From positions 682,001-746,000 of the forward strand of contig JAHEXY010000001.1 of the NCBI GenBank assembly GCA_023251875.1: a stretch of DNA of 64,000 nt, read 5' to 3'. Shown here one piece after another: positions 44,190 to 53,882 of this stretch. Position numbers and translations under genes: made by a program. Every line of letters begins with the position of its first letter. Within the stretch, counting starts at the first letter, position 1. The notes beneath the pieces are model-generated. The model was not told where the DNA came from, did no database searches, and was given only the letters and a program-made list of their open reading frames with translations. The stretch is from Bacteroidota bacterium (GTDB lineage: Bacteria; Bacteroidota; Bacteroidia; JAHEXY01).

Positions 44190-45083
44190 TTATTGGTGTA
44201 CGATTTTTAATTTTTTAGCTATCCGGATTAGGATTAACGAAGCGGTACTTGCTCCAATTGAAATAAGCCAGTCTTTTGCAGACATCTCGTAAATTGACAG
44301 CATCTTTCTTATTGGCTCAATTGCATAAATACCGAATAAGATAATTAGAGAAAGAATAATTGCACCCCATATATATTTATTTCTGAAAACTTCTGAATTG
44401 AAGAATGAAGAGCCGTTTCCCATATTTAAAACATGAAGCAGCTGTGAAAAAATAAGCGTAAAAAATAATATGTTGTTGCATAGTTGCGGATTCCATAATT
44501 CAGAATTATGAAGGGTGAGATGGCTGATGAATACTGCTCCTACCGATGAAACGGCTATTATAATCGAATAAAAAATAATTGTCCACCATCTTTTTCTGTC
44601 AATAACCGGCTCTTTTATATTTTTCGGAGGAAGTTTCATAATTGTATCGCTTCCTTCGGTAATTCCCAAAGACAGCGCAGGCAAAACATCTGTGATGATA
44701 TTGATAAATAAAATCTGAAGTGGAAACAATTGAAAATGAAGATTAAAAATTGAAGCTGTGGAAATCACCATCAACTCGCTGATGTTGCAGGATAAAAGGA
44801 AGATGACAAACTTGCGTATGTTTTCAAATATGATTCTGCCTTGTTTTATAGCATGTACAATGGATGTAAAAGAGTTATCCTTCAAAATTATATCAGCAAC
44901 TTCTTGTGCAACCTGTGTTCCATTCAAGCCCATTGCAATGCCTGTGTCTGCTTTTTTGAGTGCAGGAGCATCATTTATGCCATCGCCAGTCATTGCTACA
45001 ACGAATTTTTTTTCCTGAAATACACGTACTAAATCCAATTTCTGCTGTGGATTTACGCGGAAAATATGTGTGAGCTTATCCAC
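44190..45083 (-). CDS. P-type cation ATPase, C-terminal fragment (frameshifted)
   Basis: 297 residues forming the second half of a P-type ATPase. FRVNPQQKLDLVRVFQE and VAMTGDGINDAPALKKADTG hold the hinge motif of the P domain. LFINIITDVLPALSLGITEG and about six hydrophobic helices form the membrane domain typical of P2-type (Ca2+-like) ATPases. The frame joins the preceding fragment by a shift near 45059, so the called GTG start is probably not a real start. It is the last piece of the metal-efflux operon. Confidence 0.85.
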   Translation of the reverse strand: MDKLTHIFRVNPQQKLDLVRVFQEKKFVVAMTGDGINDAPALKKADTGIAMGLNGTQVAQEVADIILKDNSFTSIVHAIKQGRIIFENIRKFVIFLLSCNISELMVISTASIFNLHFQLFPLQILFINIITDVLPALSLGITEGSDTIMKLPPKNIKEPVIDRKRWWTIIFYSIIIAVSSVGAVFISHLTLHNSELWNPQLCNNILFFTLIFSQLLHVLNMGNGSSFFNSEVFRNKYIWGAIILSLIILFGIYAIEPIRKMLSIYEMSAKDWLISIGASTASLILIRIAKKLKIVHQ

Positions 45084-46768
45084 CTGTTCTTTTCTTCTTC
45101 GTTCAATTTGTCATACTCGATCATTTCTTTTCCGTTTATCGCTTCTGTATCTTGCTTTGAAATTATTTCGAGTTGTTGTGCAATATTTTTTGCAGTGGCA
45201 GGATGATCGCCTGTAATCATCACAACATTAATGCCTGCTGCTTTAGCTTCCTTTATTGCCTCAAAAACATCTGCTCGTGGCGGATCAATCATTCCGAATA
45301 ATCCCGTAAATATTAACCCTTGGGAAATTTCTTTTTCAGATATATCCGAGTTTTTGTATGCCCCACCAATTACCCTTAAACCCGAAGAAGCCATTTGTTC
45401 CGCTTTTGTCAGCCATTCGGTTTTATGCGTTTGATCCATTTGCACAATGCCATTCGTTTCAAATGACTGTGTACACCTTTTCAGTATTTCTTCGACTGCC
45501 CCTTTGCAATAAACGGTAAAACCATTTTCTGTTTTACAAAGTGTTGACATAATTTTTGTTTCCGATGAAAATGGCTCTTCTCGTTCTATCGGATAGTTTT
45601 CTCTCCATTCATCTATAATGACATTTTGTTTCATGGCATATTTCAGCAATGCAGTTTCAAGCGGATCACCCGTTTCTTTCCCTTCTTTACTAACAGTTGC
45701 AGTATTGCATAAAACAGCAATTCGCATCATGATTTCTGATTTATTTGACTGAATATTGCTCACCTCAATTTTATTTTGCGTGAGTGTTCCTGTTTTATCC
45801 GTGCAAATTACATTTGTCCCTCCAAGCGTTTCCACTGCTGAAAGTTTTTTCACAATCACATTTTGCTTTGCCATTTTCAACATGCCTTGTGCGAGCGCAA
45901 GCGTAGCGACAATTGGCAATCCTTCAGGGATTGCTGCTACTGCAAGGGCAATGGAGGTTTCGAGCATCTCGATCATTTTTTGACCGTTCAGCAATCCTGT
46001 AATGAAAATGACTACAACAATGGCAACGGTAATTTTGATAAGCGTTCTGCTGAACTCTTCCAGTTTTCTTTCAAGAGGAGTTACCGATTGGTCTGCCAAT
46101 TGAACAAGGTGAGCAATTCTGCCCAGTTCGGTCTTCATTCCCGTTGCAGTAACTAAGGCGTATGAATTACCTTTTGTAAGGCAAGTGCCTTTATACAACA
46201 TATCTGTTCGTTCTGCTATCAGAGTATTCTCATTGGTTTGTACTTCTTGTTTTTCAACAGGAATAGATTCTCCTGTAAGAGAGGATTCATCAACTTGTAG
46301 TTGCGATGATTTTATGATTTGTGAATCTGCTGTAACCATATCTCCTGCTTCGAGGTACATCATATCTCCGGGTACAATTTCTTCGCAATTAATTTCTGTT
46401 AGTTCTCCGTCTCTGAAAACCTTTGCCGAAACAGTGGATAGTTTTTTCAATGCTTCCATGGATCGGTCTGCCTGAAACTCCATATAAAACCCAATGCAAG
46501 AATTGATCAGAAGTACAACCACAATAGCAATACCATCTAGCCATTCTTTAAAAAAGAAAGACATGCCTGCCGCGAACAGAAGAAGATAAACAATTGGGTT
46601 ATTAAATTGACTAAAAAAAATGAGGAATGCATTTTTTTTGACTTCCTGTTCAATCGCATTTTTGCCAACCTGAGATAAACGATTTTTTGCTTCAGTGGAT
46701 GTTAATCCCTGAAAATCTTCTGATTTTATAGAAGAATGAGATGAGTATTTATTTGAAATTTCGATCAT
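45053..46768 (-). CDS. P-type cation ATPase, N-terminal fragment (frameshifted)
   Basis: 571 residues: cation-ATPase N-terminal domain (LTSTEAKNRLSQVGKNAIEQ), four helices, VDESSLTGESIPVEKQ (actuator TGES), PEGLPIVATLALAQGMLKMA, CTDKTGTLTQN (phosphorylated Asp near residue 320) and GMIDPPRADVFEAIKEAKAA. It lacks the CPC motif of copper P1B pumps, so it looks like a P2-type Ca2+/Mn2+-like pump. The frame ends ...WISSHIFSA; adding one C at 45059-45060 would restore ...HIFSRVNPQQK and a full protein of about 860 residues. It starts 11 bases after an RND adaptor gene. Confidence 0.88.
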   Translation of the reverse strand: MIEISNKYSSHSSIKSEDFQGLTSTEAKNRLSQVGKNAIEQEVKKNAFLIFFSQFNNPIVYLLLFAAGMSFFFKEWLDGIAIVVVLLINSCIGFYMEFQADRSMEALKKLSTVSAKVFRDGELTEINCEEIVPGDMMYLEAGDMVTADSQIIKSSQLQVDESSLTGESIPVEKQEVQTNENTLIAERTDMLYKGTCLTKGNSYALVTATGMKTELGRIAHLVQLADQSVTPLERKLEEFSRTLIKITVAIVVVIFITGLLNGQKMIEMLETSIALAVAAIPEGLPIVATLALAQGMLKMAKQNVIVKKLSAVETLGGTNVICTDKTGTLTQNKIEVSNIQSNKSEIMMRIAVLCNTATVSKEGKETGDPLETALLKYAMKQNVIIDEWRENYPIEREEPFSSETKIMSTLCKTENGFTVYCKGAVEEILKRCTQSFETNGIVQMDQTHKTEWLTKAEQMASSGLRVIGGAYKNSDISEKEISQGLIFTGLFGMIDPPRADVFEAIKEAKAAGINVVMITGDHPATAKNIAQQLEIISKQDTEAINGKEMIEYDKLNEEEKNRWISSHIFSA

Positions 46769-46779
46769 GATACTGCACT

Positions 46780-47880
46780 TTACATATTCATTCCACCCAT
46801 TGAATTTGATCCTTGCTCAACTGTTTGTTCGCTTTTAAGAAGAAAAGCTCCTGATGTAACCACAAGGTCCCCTTCTTTTAATCCTGATAAAATTGCTACT
46901 TCTGTTTTGTTTTCTATCCCTGTAGTTACCATTCTTGGTTCAAACATTCCCTCCGAAGTTTGTACCCATACAGAAATCATTTTCTCAACTAAAAGAGCAG
47001 ATTTAGGAATTACCAATGCCTTTTTTTCGTTTCGTTTCAAATAGATGTATGCCATCATTCCGGGTTTTAGTTTGTTTTCTTTATTCTCCACTTTTACCCT
47101 GACGAGATTTACTTTCTGATTTATTTCAAGAGCGGGATTATCAAAAACAATTTCTCCGCTGAACAATTTGTTGGGATACATATCAAACTCCACAGCTAAT
47201 TTTGGATTCTGTTTTAGAAATTTTATTTCATCGCTGTATATTTGCGCTTCTATCCAGACAAAGCTCAGGTCTGCAATTTTAGCAATGGAAGTTCCTATAT
47301 CAACATATTCTCCTTCTCGGACAAATAGTTCGGTGATATAACCATTTGCATTACTGAAAAAAGAAAGCGTTGATGATGGCTTTCCGCTTTTTTCCAATTC
47401 CTGTATTTGTTCTTCGGTAATTGACCATTGCAAGAGCTTTATTCTTGCTGCATCGGCAAGTTGTTTTGCAGTTTCTTTTTGTGATTTTACATTCTTCAAT
47501 TGTTCTAATGCAAGGAGGTAATCATTTTCATTTGCAAGCAATTCTTCGCTGTAAATATCATACAGTGGTTTTCCATTGCTTATATATTCCCCTGCGTTGC
47601 GGACATAGACCCGATCCAATCTTCCTTTTACACGCGAAGTAATTACAGTTACTTGGTTTTCGTTAACAGAGACTATTCCTGTTAAAGTACTTTGCTCAGA
47701 AATATTTTTTACACGCACAGTATCAACTTGAATATTAGCTTTAACAATTTCTTCTTTCGTTAGCATTACCATGTTCTCCATTCCATCATGGGTTTCTTTT
47801 TCAGAATGATTTGTTGTTTTCTCTGAACAGGAAAGCAGAAAGAAAGAAATTAGAAACGATATGGTGTAATGCGCTTTCAT
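46780..47880 (-). CDS. RND efflux periplasmic adaptor, CusB-like (second)
   Basis: 366 residues. The lipoprotein signal ends LISFFLLSCSEKTTNHSE. Membrane-fusion-protein fold: VDTVRVKNISEQSTLTGIVS, a beta-barrel/lipoyl part (GRLDRVYVRNAGEYISNGKP), a helical hairpin near 115-165 and LFVREGEYVDIGTSIAKIAD near 195. The C-terminus is Met-rich (NSMGGMNM), suggesting Cu(I)/Ag(I) contact. It overlaps the preceding adaptor gene by 4 bases. Two adaptors in one Cus operon are unusual but occur in Bacteroidota. Confidence 0.88.
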   Translation of the reverse strand: MKAHYTISFLISFFLLSCSEKTTNHSEKETHDGMENMVMLTKEEIVKANIQVDTVRVKNISEQSTLTGIVSVNENQVTVITSRVKGRLDRVYVRNAGEYISNGKPLYDIYSEELLANENDYLLALEQLKNVKSQKETAKQLADAARIKLLQWSITEEQIQELEKSGKPSSTLSFFSNANGYITELFVREGEYVDIGTSIAKIADLSFVWIEAQIYSDEIKFLKQNPKLAVEFDMYPNKLFSGEIVFDNPALEINQKVNLVRVKVENKENKLKPGMMAYIYLKRNEKKALVIPKSALLVEKMISVWVQTSEGMFEPRMVTTGIENKTEVAILSGLKEGDLVVTSGAFLLKSEQTVEQGSNSMGGMNM

Positions 47881-49124
47881 TTTGATTTAATTAAACTTTC
47901 TCTATCAATCATGTATGCGGCCTCAAGTGCGATTTCGTCTTTCTCCGTTAATCCACTTAAAATCGCTGTCCTATTTTTTTGTGAAACTCCCAATGCAACA
48001 TCTCGAATCTGAAAAATATATTTTCCCGTTTCTATTTCTCCCGTCTTGATCCAAACACTATTTCTTTCTCCAAGAAAAAGTATGCTGCTGTTTGGAATCA
48101 ATAATTGATTTGTTTTAACGGAGTTTATTTTTCCGGTAAGCAGGGAATTTATTTTCAGTAAACCCGATTCATTTTTCAGGTAAACTCTTGCCGACAAGAA
48201 TTTCTGACCGCCTTGAAGCACAGGTTCAATCAAAGCAATTTTAGATTTAATAAGATTACCCTTATCAAGTTCGCTGGTTAATTCAACATCTGTACCGACT
48301 GAAATTTCAGATGAATGATTATTGTCTATCAATACAATTCCAAAAACTTCTTTCAAATTATTTACCTTGAATAGAGTTTGCCCTTTGCTAACATAATTTC
48401 CTTCTCGTATTTGAGATGCGGAAGCATTCATTGCCTGATTTGATGATGAGTTATTTGACATTTCCATTCCATTCGTTTGAGATAATTGTTGAGCAGGCAT
48501 TGGAATTGAAGGAGTATTTGTGAAATACACATAGCCTTCATAGGGACTTAGTATGCTCACTGAATAAAATGTTTTGCCTGTCGTTTCAATTTCTTTCAGT
48601 TGAGAATCTGAAATTCCCATTAATAATAATTTTTCTTTTGCTTTTTTTACCAGATCCTCTTCTGATTTGCTTTTAAGAAGAAATAATAGTTCTTCCTGTA
48701 TTGTGTTTAACTCTGAACTATATATATCCATTATCTTTTCTCCTTTCTTCACATACTGAAAATTATATTTCACAAATAATTTCTCAATTCTTCCGCTGAA
48801 CCGTGCCGAAATTTTATTGTCCCTTCTTTCATCCACAGCGATATAGCCATTTGCAGAAATATCAGCATTGCTTTCCGACCAAACCGGCTTCACCGTTTTC
48901 TGAGAAGAAATTACACTGTAATTTGTGGGCAGTGAAATGGAGCTTAAATCGATCGTATCAGCATTCTTCATCTCATGGTTCGGCATTTTATGCATATCAT
49001 GATTCATATTCTCCATTCCTTCGTGACCGGAATGATCCGATTGATTGTTACAACCAAAAGAGAACAGGAATGTTGTTAAAAGGAAACCCCAATGAGATGA
49101 TATTTTATTTTTTCTGTGACTCAT
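47877..49124 (-). CDS. cusB: RND efflux periplasmic adaptor, CusB-like (first)
   Basis: 415 residues, lipoprotein (LFSFGCNNQSDHSGHEG). The residues after the Cys are rich in Met and His (ENMNHDMHKMPNHEM), a typical metal-capture tail for Cu+/Ag+. The CusB core follows: DISANGYIAVDERRDNKISA, FSGRIEKLFVKYNFQYVKKG, a helical hairpin, and SPYEGYVYF. A further Met-rich loop (TNGMEMSNNSSSNQAMNAS) lies near residues 215-235. It links CusA in the inner membrane to the TolC-like channel. It overlaps the TolC-like gene by 20 bases. Confidence 0.9.
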   Translation of the reverse strand: MSHRKNKISSHWGFLLTTFLFSFGCNNQSDHSGHEGMENMNHDMHKMPNHEMKNADTIDLSSISLPTNYSVISSQKTVKPVWSESNADISANGYIAVDERRDNKISARFSGRIEKLFVKYNFQYVKKGEKIMDIYSSELNTIQEELLFLLKSKSEEDLVKKAKEKLLLMGISDSQLKEIETTGKTFYSVSILSPYEGYVYFTNTPSIPMPAQQLSQTNGMEMSNNSSSNQAMNASASQIREGNYVSKGQTLFKVNNLKEVFGIVLIDNNHSSEISVGTDVELTSELDKGNLIKSKIALIEPVLQGGQKFLSARVYLKNESGLLKINSLLTGKINSVKTNQLLIPNSSILFLGERNSVWIKTGEIETGKYIFQIRDVALGVSQKNRTAILSGLTEKDEIALEAAYMIDRESLIKSK

Positions 49125-50355
49125 ATTCGTATTCGGCTTGCAACTTTAATACAGCAAATAATTTATCGTTGTATTCCATCTTTTTCATCAGGAGCATTTC
49201 CCATGAATCGAGCAGTACAAAAAAACTTCCTGTGTTTTGTTTGTACGCAAGAAGTCCTGCTTCAAAATTTTTAGAATACATTGGAATGATCCCTTCTTCA
49301 TAGTTTTTCATCTGCTCGGTTTCATATTTCAACATAGAAAGTTTTTCATTTATCATTTGAATTGCCATCAACTGCATGGTTTGTTTTTCTTGTGTCATGG
49401 ATTGAATTTCAAATCCCATTGATTTCACTTCTGATTTATACATTTTTGCCGACCAAGGTGCTATCGGTATTGTTAACATTCCCATTATAGAATATTGATT
49501 GGGCATGCCGAACATTTGCATGTGAGTAATGCGGACACCAAAATCAGGTTTTCGGAGCGAATACATATAGTCCTTATTTAATTGCATGGACTTAATGGAA
49601 TTTTGCATGGCAGCAATATCACTCCTGTTAAGTGAATTCGTATCCATATTGAAAGGAAATGATTCGTAGGATTTTAGAATCAGAGTTGTATCAATCGAGA
49701 AAGCCGTATTTATATTTCGATTCATCAGCGTGTTCAATCCTATATTACTTTCCGAAATCATGGATTGAAGCATGGCTTCCATGTTTTTAAGTTCTTCCAG
49801 TTTGGCTTTTGCTTTAAAAATTGTGCTGAGGTCGCTTTGGTTATAAGCATATTTTGCCTCAGAAGTTTTAATCAGCAATTCCAGCAATTCACGGTTTTCG
49901 GCAAGTAGATTCAGTTTTCTTTCAGCAACTAATCTTTGGTAGTAAAAATATTTTGCATATAAATTAAGCATGTTCTTTATCCATTCCTGATTATTTTTTT
50001 GAATTTGAGGAAGAGAATACAAGTAATTTTGTTTTGCATTTAGTTTTCCTGAATTGGGAATCATCTGTTCTACTGAGAACATCAATCCTGCCTGATTCAT
50101 TGGGCCTGCATCTTTTAACATCATCGGATTGTAAGGGAACTGGTTCAATCCGAATGAAGCAGTCGGAGGCATCCACGCCTTTGAACCTTCCACCTGTGCC
50201 TGCAAGGATTGAATTTTAGAATCATATTTCAGGAGTTCCGGATAATTCTTTTCAAGAGAATCTATTATCTGAACCAATGTCAGATTTGAATTTTGAGCAT
50301 GCAAAAGCGAAACGCAGATTAGAAAAAATAATATGGAGGTTATTTTCTTCATCAT
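49105..50355 (-). CDS. TolC-family outer-membrane efflux protein (CusC-like)
   Basis: 416 residues. Signal peptide to about residue 20 (LLHAQNSN). Two outer-membrane-efflux-protein repeats are visible as long amphipathic helices (LVQIIDSLEKNYPELLKYDS, and KIQSLQAQVEGSKAWMPP), with Met-rich segments such as ITHMQMFGMPNQYSIMGM. This trimeric channel would carry metal across the outer membrane together with CusA and CusB. It shares one base with the cusA C-terminal gene and overlaps cusB by 20 bases, so translation is coupled. Confidence 0.88.
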   Translation of the reverse strand: MMKKITSILFFLICVSLLHAQNSNLTLVQIIDSLEKNYPELLKYDSKIQSLQAQVEGSKAWMPPTASFGLNQFPYNPMMLKDAGPMNQAGLMFSVEQMIPNSGKLNAKQNYLYSLPQIQKNNQEWIKNMLNLYAKYFYYQRLVAERKLNLLAENRELLELLIKTSEAKYAYNQSDLSTIFKAKAKLEELKNMEAMLQSMISESNIGLNTLMNRNINTAFSIDTTLILKSYESFPFNMDTNSLNRSDIAAMQNSIKSMQLNKDYMYSLRKPDFGVRITHMQMFGMPNQYSIMGMLTIPIAPWSAKMYKSEVKSMGFEIQSMTQEKQTMQLMAIQMINEKLSMLKYETEQMKNYEEGIIPMYSKNFEAGLLAYKQNTGSFFVLLDSWEMLLMKKMEYNDKLFAVLKLQAEYEYESQKK

Positions 50356-52274
50356 TATTCTGTTTTAACAAAAATTAATTTTCCTTTTTTCTTAAACTCA
50401 TATTCTTTCACAAGAGCAAACACACATGGAATTAAAACGAGAGAATATAGAATTGAAAACAGAAGCCCAAAAACAAATGGGAGAGTAATTGGCCTCATTA
50501 CATCGCTTCCGGCTCCTGTAGCATATATTACCGGAATCATTCCCAATACATCCACAATTACAGTCATTAATATCGGACGAATTCTTAAAGCAGAACCTTT
50601 GAAAACGGCTTCTTCAATATGCATTGCAGTAATGCTGAATTTTTCAGAAAGAGAATTTTCGTTCAGCTTTCCCAGTTCATTATTCATATAAAACAAGATT
50701 AGTACACCTGTTTCAACTGCAACGCCTAGCAAGGAGATGAACCCTACTGCTACGGCTACCGAAAAATTTACATGATAAAAGTGAAGGGAAAGTATTCCAC
50801 CTATAAAAGCAATCGGTATTCCTGAAAAGACGATCAATACTTCACGAAAGGAATGAAAAGTTGTGTACAGCACAATCATCATTATAAGTAGTACGATGGG
50901 AATAATTATCATTAGCCGGTTCTGTGCACGAACTTGATTTTCGTACTGACCGCTCCACTGGATAAAATATCCTTTCGGAAGGTTTTTAAATTCATTTTCA
51001 ATTTTTGTTTTAGCTTCTTTCACTACACTTCCCATATCTTTCCCGCGAACGTTGAATAAAACCGTTCCCCGAAGCATGGCATTCTCAGAGTTTATCATGG
51101 GAGGTCCTTCAGTAACAGAAACATCTGCTACCGATGAAAGCGGAATGTTACCATAAGTGGAAGTTTGAACAGGTGTGCGTTTAATTTCTGAAATGTCATT
51201 TCGAAAATCCTGTGCTAGGCGAACGCTGATGGTAAAACGCTCCCTCCCTTCAACTGTATTTGTGAGATTCATTCCACCCAAAGCAGATTCAATAACCATG
51301 TTCACATCTTCAACACTTATGCCGTAGCGCGCAATGGCATCACGGTCAATTTTTATTGTGAGATATTTCCCTCCTGTCAATTGTTCGAGATACAGATCAG
51401 AAAGCCCTTCAATACCTCTAAGAGATCTTTCAATTTTCTCTGACAAATCAAAAATGGTATCTATATTTTGGCCGAAAATTTTCACTCCTACATCCGTTCT
51501 GATTCCTGTTGAAAGCATATTGATGCGATTGATGATGGGCTGAGTCCATCCGACTACTACTCCGGGTATTCTCACTTTTTCATCCATTTCAGTAATCAGT
51601 TTCTCTTTCGTCATTCCTTCTCTCCATTGAGCTTTTGGTTTCAGTATGATAATCGTCTCTATCATACTCATTGGGGCATTATCAGTAGCTGTGTATGCTC
51701 TTCCTGCTTTTCCCAAAACATTTTCCACTTCGGGAATGTTTTTCAGAATTTTATCCTGCACTTGAAGAATTCTTTTTGCTTCGGAGTTGGAAACATCGGG
51801 AAGTGTTACAGGCATCATCAGCAATGAACCTTCATCCAACGGTGGCATAAACTCAGTTCCCGTATTCATTACAACAGGTATGCTAGCAAGAGCAAGAACA
51901 ACAATGGCTGCAATTACAGTTTTTTTCCAGCGTAGGCAGAATTTTGTGATGGGGGAAAAGAGCATTGACAAATATTTTGAAACAGGATTACTATTTTCAC
52001 TTCGAATAGTTCCCTTCACAAAACTTCTCAAAATAGCGGGAAGAATAAAAAGGGCTGTAATAGCAGAGCCGATCATACAGAAGGTTTTCGTCAGCACCAA
52101 AGGCGTAAACAATTTCTTCTCTTGCCCTGTGAGAAATAATATCGGAGCAAATGAAATCAGCGTTACCAGAATGGACATGAACACAGCACGCCCAATGGTA
52201 ACCGTTGATTTTCGAATAATCTCTACTCGTTCTTCATCGGGTATCTCAGAGGTATGTCCTTTTTTCTTTTCCAT
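50355..52274 (-). CDS. cusA: Heavy-metal RND pump CusA/CzcA-like, C-terminal fragment
   Basis: 639 residues, the second part of a CusA-type pump. It begins at the cytosolic loop after helix 4 (VEIIRKSTVTIGRAVFMSIL). It contains periplasmic porter subdomains (GTEFMPPLDEGSLLMMPVTL, the Met-rich Cus-type site, and GVKIFGQNIDTIFDLSEKIE), then helices 7-12 including GFISLLGVAVETGVLILFYM. The 422-residue N-terminal piece lies just upstream in another frame. The full length (about 1060 residues) equals that of an intact CusA, so this is one gene broken by a frameshift near 52275-52281 rather than two genes. Confidence 0.88.
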   Translation of the reverse strand: MEKKKGHTSEIPDEERVEIIRKSTVTIGRAVFMSILVTLISFAPILFLTGQEKKLFTPLVLTKTFCMIGSAITALFILPAILRSFVKGTIRSENSNPVSKYLSMLFSPITKFCLRWKKTVIAAIVVLALASIPVVMNTGTEFMPPLDEGSLLMMPVTLPDVSNSEAKRILQVQDKILKNIPEVENVLGKAGRAYTATDNAPMSMIETIIILKPKAQWREGMTKEKLITEMDEKVRIPGVVVGWTQPIINRINMLSTGIRTDVGVKIFGQNIDTIFDLSEKIERSLRGIEGLSDLYLEQLTGGKYLTIKIDRDAIARYGISVEDVNMVIESALGGMNLTNTVEGRERFTISVRLAQDFRNDISEIKRTPVQTSTYGNIPLSSVADVSVTEGPPMINSENAMLRGTVLFNVRGKDMGSVVKEAKTKIENEFKNLPKGYFIQWSGQYENQVRAQNRLMIIIPIVLLIMMIVLYTTFHSFREVLIVFSGIPIAFIGGILSLHFYHVNFSVAVAVGFISLLGVAVETGVLILFYMNNELGKLNENSLSEKFSITAMHIEEAVFKGSALRIRPILMTVIVDVLGMIPVIYATGAGSDVMRPITLPFVFGLLFSILYSLVLIPCVFALVKEYEFKKKGKLIFVKTE

Positions 52275-52281
52275 TACAATT

Positions 52282-53550
52282 TTATTTCTTAAGAATGCGG
52301 TTTGCCAGTTGCCTGTATGCGTTTTCTCCCATTACAATACTTGAATCAACTAGGTCTCCTACGGCAAGAGCAATTCCTCCTAACGACATGATGTTGGATG
52401 TAACTCCAAAGAGTTTCATGAGGATAAATCCGATGAGCATGGATAGAATAATATTAAGTATGCTCACAAAACCTGTTCCGAAATGAAAGAGAAACAACAG
52501 CACAACAAGACCGACAACAATTATTTCCTCTAGTACTGATTCTTTCAATGTATTGATTGTTTCGTTTATCAGGTTGCTTCTGTCGTAAGCTACTTTAAAC
52601 TTCAGTCCGGGAGGTAAGCCCATTTTTACATCATTCATTTTTTCTTTCACGCGCTCAATCACATCTTTTGCATTTTCTCCATAACGCATTACTACTATGC
52701 CGCCAACCGCTTCTCCATCTCCGTTCTCGTCAACAATACCTAGCCGCAGATCGCTTCCCATTTGCACATCTGCAACATCTTTTAGTTTGATCGGGATAGA
52801 ATTAAACATCCCGACAGCAATATTTTTCACATCCTCTATGTCTTTTATATATCCCAAGCCCTGAATCATATAACCCATAGCATTCATTTCGTATAAACTA
52901 CCGCCCACATCTCGGTTATTATTCATGATGGCTTTAGTCACTTCCATTAAGGGAACATTGTAATAGATCAGTTTGTGTGGATTGATAGTCACCTGATATT
53001 GTTTTTGAAAACCTCCGAACGAAGCTACTTCACTTACGCCCTGTACATTTTGCAAAGCAAATTTTACATACCAATCCTGAGTGGTGCGTAGTTCACCGAG
53101 ATTATATCCATCTCCTTCTAATGTGTACCAGAAAACATGACCAATGCCTGTGCCATCGGGTCCTAGAGTTGGAGTAATTCCCTGCGGAAGAAATTTTTGT
53201 GCGTAATTCAATCGTTCCAGCACACGGGTTCTTGCCCAGTAAATATCCACATCATCATCAAAAATCACGAAGATGAAACTCATCCCAAACATAGATGAAG
53301 CCCGAACTGTTTTGATTTTTGGAATTCCCTGGAGATTGGAAACAAGAGGATAGGTGATTTGATTTTCCATGATCTGCGGATTGCGCCCCATCCACTCTGT
53401 GAAAACAATAACTTGGTTTTCCGACAAGTCTGGAATTGCATCCACAGGAGTTTCGTAAATGGAAAAAAATCCCCCTGCAACAATCAAAGCAATACCCATC
53501 CACACTAAAAAGCGGTTATTACTTGACCATGATATTATCTTCTCGATCAT
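52282..53550 (-). CDS. cusA: Heavy-metal RND pump CusA/CzcA-like, N-terminal fragment
   Basis: 422 residues: first membrane helix (RFLVWMGIALIVAGGFF), the PVDAIPDLSENQVIVFTEW motif diagnostic of heavy-metal RND pumps, porter domain PN1/PN2, and helices 2-4 up to GIALAVGDLVDSSIVMGENA, which carries the proton-relay Asp region. It ends ...NRILKK-stop in an A-rich run. Dropping one base there gives continuous reading into MEKKKGHTSEIPDEE of the next fragment. It is the first large gene of the efflux operon. Confidence 0.88.
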   Translation of the reverse strand: MIEKIISWSSNNRFLVWMGIALIVAGGFFSIYETPVDAIPDLSENQVIVFTEWMGRNPQIMENQITYPLVSNLQGIPKIKTVRASSMFGMSFIFVIFDDDVDIYWARTRVLERLNYAQKFLPQGITPTLGPDGTGIGHVFWYTLEGDGYNLGELRTTQDWYVKFALQNVQGVSEVASFGGFQKQYQVTINPHKLIYYNVPLMEVTKAIMNNNRDVGGSLYEMNAMGYMIQGLGYIKDIEDVKNIAVGMFNSIPIKLKDVADVQMGSDLRLGIVDENGDGEAVGGIVVMRYGENAKDVIERVKEKMNDVKMGLPPGLKFKVAYDRSNLINETINTLKESVLEEIIVVGLVVLLFLFHFGTGFVSILNIILSMLIGFILMKLFGVTSNIMSLGGIALAVGDLVDSSIVMGENAYRQLANRILKK

Positions 53551-53559
53551 TGTATGAAA

Positions 53560-53649
53560 CTATATGAATACATGTATAGCATTGATCAAACCTAGGAGTG
53601 CAAGTGATTTGAATTCTTCAGCTAAATCGGTAAATACTTTATTCTCCAT
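53560..53649 (-). CDS. Possible 29-residue leader or remnant peptide upstream of cusA
   Basis: MENKVFTDLAEEFKSLALLG followed by nine more residues forms a short open frame ending 9 bases before the cusA start. Its length and position suit a leader peptide or the remnant of a longer small gene. No family is recognised and it could be chance. The rest of 53650-53882 is AT-rich with no other visible feature. Confidence 0.3.
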   Translation of the reverse strand: MENKVFTDLAEEFKSLALLGLINAIHVFI

Positions 53650-53882
53650 AATTGAACCTTTCAATATTTACAAAAATGAATGCAATAAGGTAGGATACAA
53701 CTGATTTCTATCAATACGCAAGATGATTATTATCACCTGAAGAATATTCAAAAAAGAGGGTAATAGAATAGCTGAAGGAGTTAGGCTGGCCCAAAATTAA
53801 TTTTTTACAATAAAAAACTTCAGAAGCAGACTTTTGTATGCTGCCCTGAAAGTAGATCATTTAAAATATTCTTTATTTGAGT

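Noticed and set aside
45053-45083. Programmed frameshift in the P-type ATPase
   Set aside because: P-type ATPases are not known to use this, the slippery stretch is weak, and a second break in cusA nearby points to mutation or sequencing error.
48803-49303. 166-codon open frame opposite the TolC and CusB genes
   Set aside because: Both strands of this region are already explained by clear TolC and CusB proteins; the antisense product has no recognisable motif.
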